From Lingula anatina (lineage: Eukaryota > Brachiopoda > Lingulata > Lingulida > Lingulidae): a DNA stretch of 64,000 nt. Position 1 is the stretch's first letter. Every line of letters begins with the position of its first letter. A program made the position numbers and the translations under genes. The notes beneath the pieces are model-generated. The model had not been told where the DNA came from, ran no database searches, and saw only the letters and a program-made list of their open reading frames with translations. Location: assembly GCF_001039355.2 (NCBI RefSeq), contig NW_019775402.1, positions 354,080 to 418,079 of the forward strand, given 5' to 3'. Shown piece after piece: positions 62,128 to 64,000 of this stretch.

Positions 62128-63986
62128 AAATAATAATAATTTGGTTATTTATTTAGCTTTAAATGTAATACGTGTCGTAATATGTGTTAACCTTGTTTGT
62201 TGTCTGTGATACATAGATAGCTGCTGTTGGTTTACATTAAAGAGAGATAGATAAAGAAGTGAGTAAATCAATATCGAGAATAATTATCTTTCATTATATA
62301 CAGGTTTTTATTTTTTTATGATTGATTTTTTATCACATATTTTTTAAGAAGGAAAGTGATTTTATTACTTGAGAAGTGATGTAATAGTTGCCTTTTGTAC
62401 TGAAGCACAGGTTGTGAAAATGAGGAGGGTTTAGGACATTAAAAAGCAATGCATGTTCTCTCTAATTAATTGCAAATCTGTTGTGCAAACCATAGAATTG
62501 AAATTGCATGTTGAAAGTCTTAGAGTAGCCTGTGGCTAAGAGGCATCTGTGTTTGAACTGCAGTGGAATTAAAGGTGTATGCTACTCACTTTTAAGGTTA
62601 AGCAGATTCAAGTATGGCTCTTATTTTAGGGTGAAGTGTGTGAATGAGCTTTGTGTGAAATTGGGCAAAGGGCTTTGGGTTGGTTTCTGAAAGATTGAAA
62701 ACTGTTATAGCAGGTTGCCCATTGAGCTATTTCTGCTGAAGGCTTTAAGTAAAACCCAGACAAAATAATGATATTAATTAATGATAATAATTTGCAAGTA
62801 GTATAAATTGTCCTGGGTTTTTCTTAGTGTCTGGAGACAAAAAACAAAACGGTGTAAGAAGCCAGTAAGATCACTGTAAAGAGAAAGTATCAGTAGATTA
62901 ACAGACACATCAGACAGCAGAATTGAAGTTTTTTTAAAGATACTGAAGTCTTAAATCATGTACAGCAAATAGGAAGGCACCTTGTGCTTCCCTCTGGTGG
63001 TATGTTTTGAAAGTAAGCAAAGACTTGGTTGACACAACATGAGATGTGTGAGGCACATGCCTTCATTTCCTCTAAGAGCTTTGGTCGTTGCTTACTTTGG
63101 AGCAAAAGTCTTCTTCAGGAATTTATTCATTTCAGCATCAGTAATTAAATGTGTCCAATTTCCTTTGCATTGTTCATGTTGTCGGCATACTTTGGATCAA
63201 AAAGCCTTCTGCAAGAATTTCATTTTTGCCTGAGATCTTTCTACAATATGCTGCTCGTGTTGTTATACTTAATGGATAAAATATTTGTAGTCACTTGTCA
63301 TGTCAGTTTTTTTGACAAATTTCAAATAGTAAAACATTTGGAAATAAACCGTGGAAGCATTTGTCAATTTTCAGTTTGGTGGCCTCCCACATTTGGAGAC
63401 GTCAGGTAAAACAAAAATAAAAAAAAAATTATGGTCTAAAAAAAAAAAAAAGGAAAAGATGTCTGCTGTTTATGCTAGAAAATTTTATACTTTTATATGC
63501 TGTACAACATTAGTGCTGTTTAGCTGGGCTCCATTTTGTTTAGTTTTGCCTATGAAGCCTAAGACCTTGAGAATCTGATTATAGTTATTCAGAACTTTTG
63601 TTACATAAATTCTAACAAAATTTATTAATTTTTCCCTAAATCAATACATTATTTCCAATACCTTAATGTTTAATGAAACTACTGAAAGTCAAGGTGCCCT
63701 TCCTTGCCAGAGATTATGTTTTTGTGAGTAACAAAAATGATCAGTCTGGAAAAATTAATTAAGTTATGTAATAAGTAAGTTGTTTGATCTTTGTTGTAAT
63801 TAAAAAGATTTTCAAAAATGACTAATTGTTGTTCATATCTTCTACATAAGATTGATTTTATTATTTTTGTCCATCTTTAGGCACCCTCTGAAGAAAGCAG
63901 TCAGCCTTTGAAAAAAATCAAAACTGAACCCAAAGAGGACCAGGATGAGGAGGAATATGGGGAAAACCGAGGTGAAGAGATTTTAG
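52012..63986 (+). CDS. Five-module CxxC/FPFL repeat protein, 3' partial
   Basis: I do not recognise the family. A large coding exon (52012-54084, 691 codons) ends at a GTAAGT donor. The next exon (63881-63986) continues in frame and leaves the window at another donor (GTAGGA). Five copies of one module are visible, each a CxxC pair, then a FPFL/FPFI block, then a second CxxC pair, then Q-W/Y-x2-Y/F. Cys pairs: 9/12 with 56/59, 205/208 with 257/260, 310/313 with 362/365, 527/530 with 578/581, 613/616 with 657/660. First-to-second spacing is 44-52 residues. Four Cys per module fit one zinc site (inference). The linkers are Pro- and Ser-rich, with LDLSSQPPSKK resembling a CtBP-binding PxDLS motif. 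Exon 2 has IKTEPKED, a sumoylation-type site. A nuclear regulatory role is inferred. The fifth module is the most diverged. Confidence 0.88.
54440..54605. mobile_element. Short hAT-like non-autonomous element
   Basis: It starts CAGGGGCAGATCCAGAGAT and ends TCCGCCCCTG, inverted ends of the CAGGGGCGGATCC type common in hAT elements. Inside is a second inverted pair around GTCTTCTGGAAGACCCAGAAG. An 8-bp target duplication was not found. Confidence 0.55.
54736..54874. repeat. Tandem repeat, about 66-bp period, two copies
   Basis: ATGTTAGAAGAAATGAGGTG recurs after about 66 bases with the preceding GAGGAAATTRATAT block; no function seen. Confidence 0.75.
58352..60841. repeat. Intronic 2.5-kb block, copy 1
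   Basis: This copy ends at the N at 60842, after which the same sequence restarts. Alignment by eye from AAGTAGAGTTGATG (58360 against 60851) holds throughout, with scattered substitutions, small indels and different microsatellite lengths. It contains an (AG)n run (59034-59060), a (GT)n run (59577-59620) and a 47-bp mini hAT-like element (58864-58910). Confidence 0.9.
58864..58910. mobile_element. 47-bp mini hAT-like remnant
   Basis: It begins CAGGGGCGGATCCAGAG and ends ATCCGCCCCTG, perfect 9-base inverted ends with almost no interior. The same unit is in the second block copy at about 61351-61397. It looks like an extreme internal deletion of the 54440-54605 type. Confidence 0.55.
60842..60842. 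other. Single-N join between duplicated intronic blocks
   Basis: The block following the N repeats the 2.5 kb before it. Confidence 0.95.
60843..63305. repeat. Intronic 2.5-kb block, copy 2
   Basis: Near-identical to 58352-60841. Its (AG)n run (about 61516-61574) is about twice as long and its (GT)n run (62093-62124) shorter. After about 63305 the sequence is single-copy. Length differences confined mainly to microsatellites are what two alleles would show. Confidence 0.9.
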
Positions 63987-64000
63987 GTAGGAAGTTTTGT

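Larger units (their letters stand above)
54085..63880. other. 9.8-kb intron of the CxxC gene
   Basis: This is the largest intron in the window. It holds a hAT-like remnant, a small tandem repeat, and a 2.5-kb block present twice. No coding exon in phase with the flanking exons was found. The real intron is probably about 2.5 kb shorter, because the second block copy looks like an assembly artefact. Confidence 0.7.

Noticed and set aside
1-64000. CRISPR arrays, bacterial operons, tRNA or rRNA genes
   Set aside because: None was seen by eye; gene structure is eukaryotic, and the tandem arrays present are minisatellites or microsatellites. A tRNAscan/Rfam search was not possible.

Overview
This is a window of nuclear DNA from an invertebrate animal. 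It is AT-rich, its genes are split by short spliceosomal introns of roughly 0.2-2 kb, and microsatellites and transposon remnants are frequent. No bacterial, viral or organellar features were seen. The gene set is metazoan and orthologues align closely to human proteins I know. A lophotrochozoan such as a mollusc is my best guess, but nothing in the sequence proves the phylum. Two near-identical head-to-tail copies, each joined by a single N, suggest a highly heterozygous diploid assembly.

Layout. (1) 919-11303, minus: MINDY4, a Lys48-type deubiquitinase, 17 coding exons. (2) 11581-15302, plus: MOB4/phocein, 8 exons, divergent from MINDY4. (3) 16206-18515, plus: an unrecognised, 5'-truncated protein with one predicted membrane segment. 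(4) 19538-20110: a LINE reverse-transcriptase tail plus a (CA)n tract. (5) 20768-26139, plus: a two-anchor FG-GAP repeat membrane protein resembling a plant family, 10 exons. (6) 27996-34686, minus: cathepsin A, 13 exons, with a LINE fragment in one intron. (7) 35482-37071, plus: geminin, 2 exons, divergent from cathepsin A. (8) 38895-43245, minus: neuroguidin, 11 exons. (9) 43585-46097, plus: EMC4, 5 exons, divergent from neuroguidin. (10) 50612-63986 and beyond, plus: a gene encoding a large protein with five repeats of a CxxC...FPFL...CxxC module, interrupted by a 9.8-kb intron.

Exon models were built by hand from splice sites. MINDY4, MOB4, the FG-GAP gene, cathepsin A, geminin, neuroguidin and EMC4 each close to an exact multiple of three with start and stop, giving 811, 221, 706, 466, 273, 309 and 175 residues. 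The genes do not form a pathway; they are mostly housekeeping genes, three pairs of which share short head-to-head promoters.

The most interesting items are the five-module CxxC protein, the FG-GAP protein, the single-N false duplications that break the CxxC gene, repeat arrays lying directly against 5' splice sites, two GC-AG introns, and several foldback or MITE-like elements.
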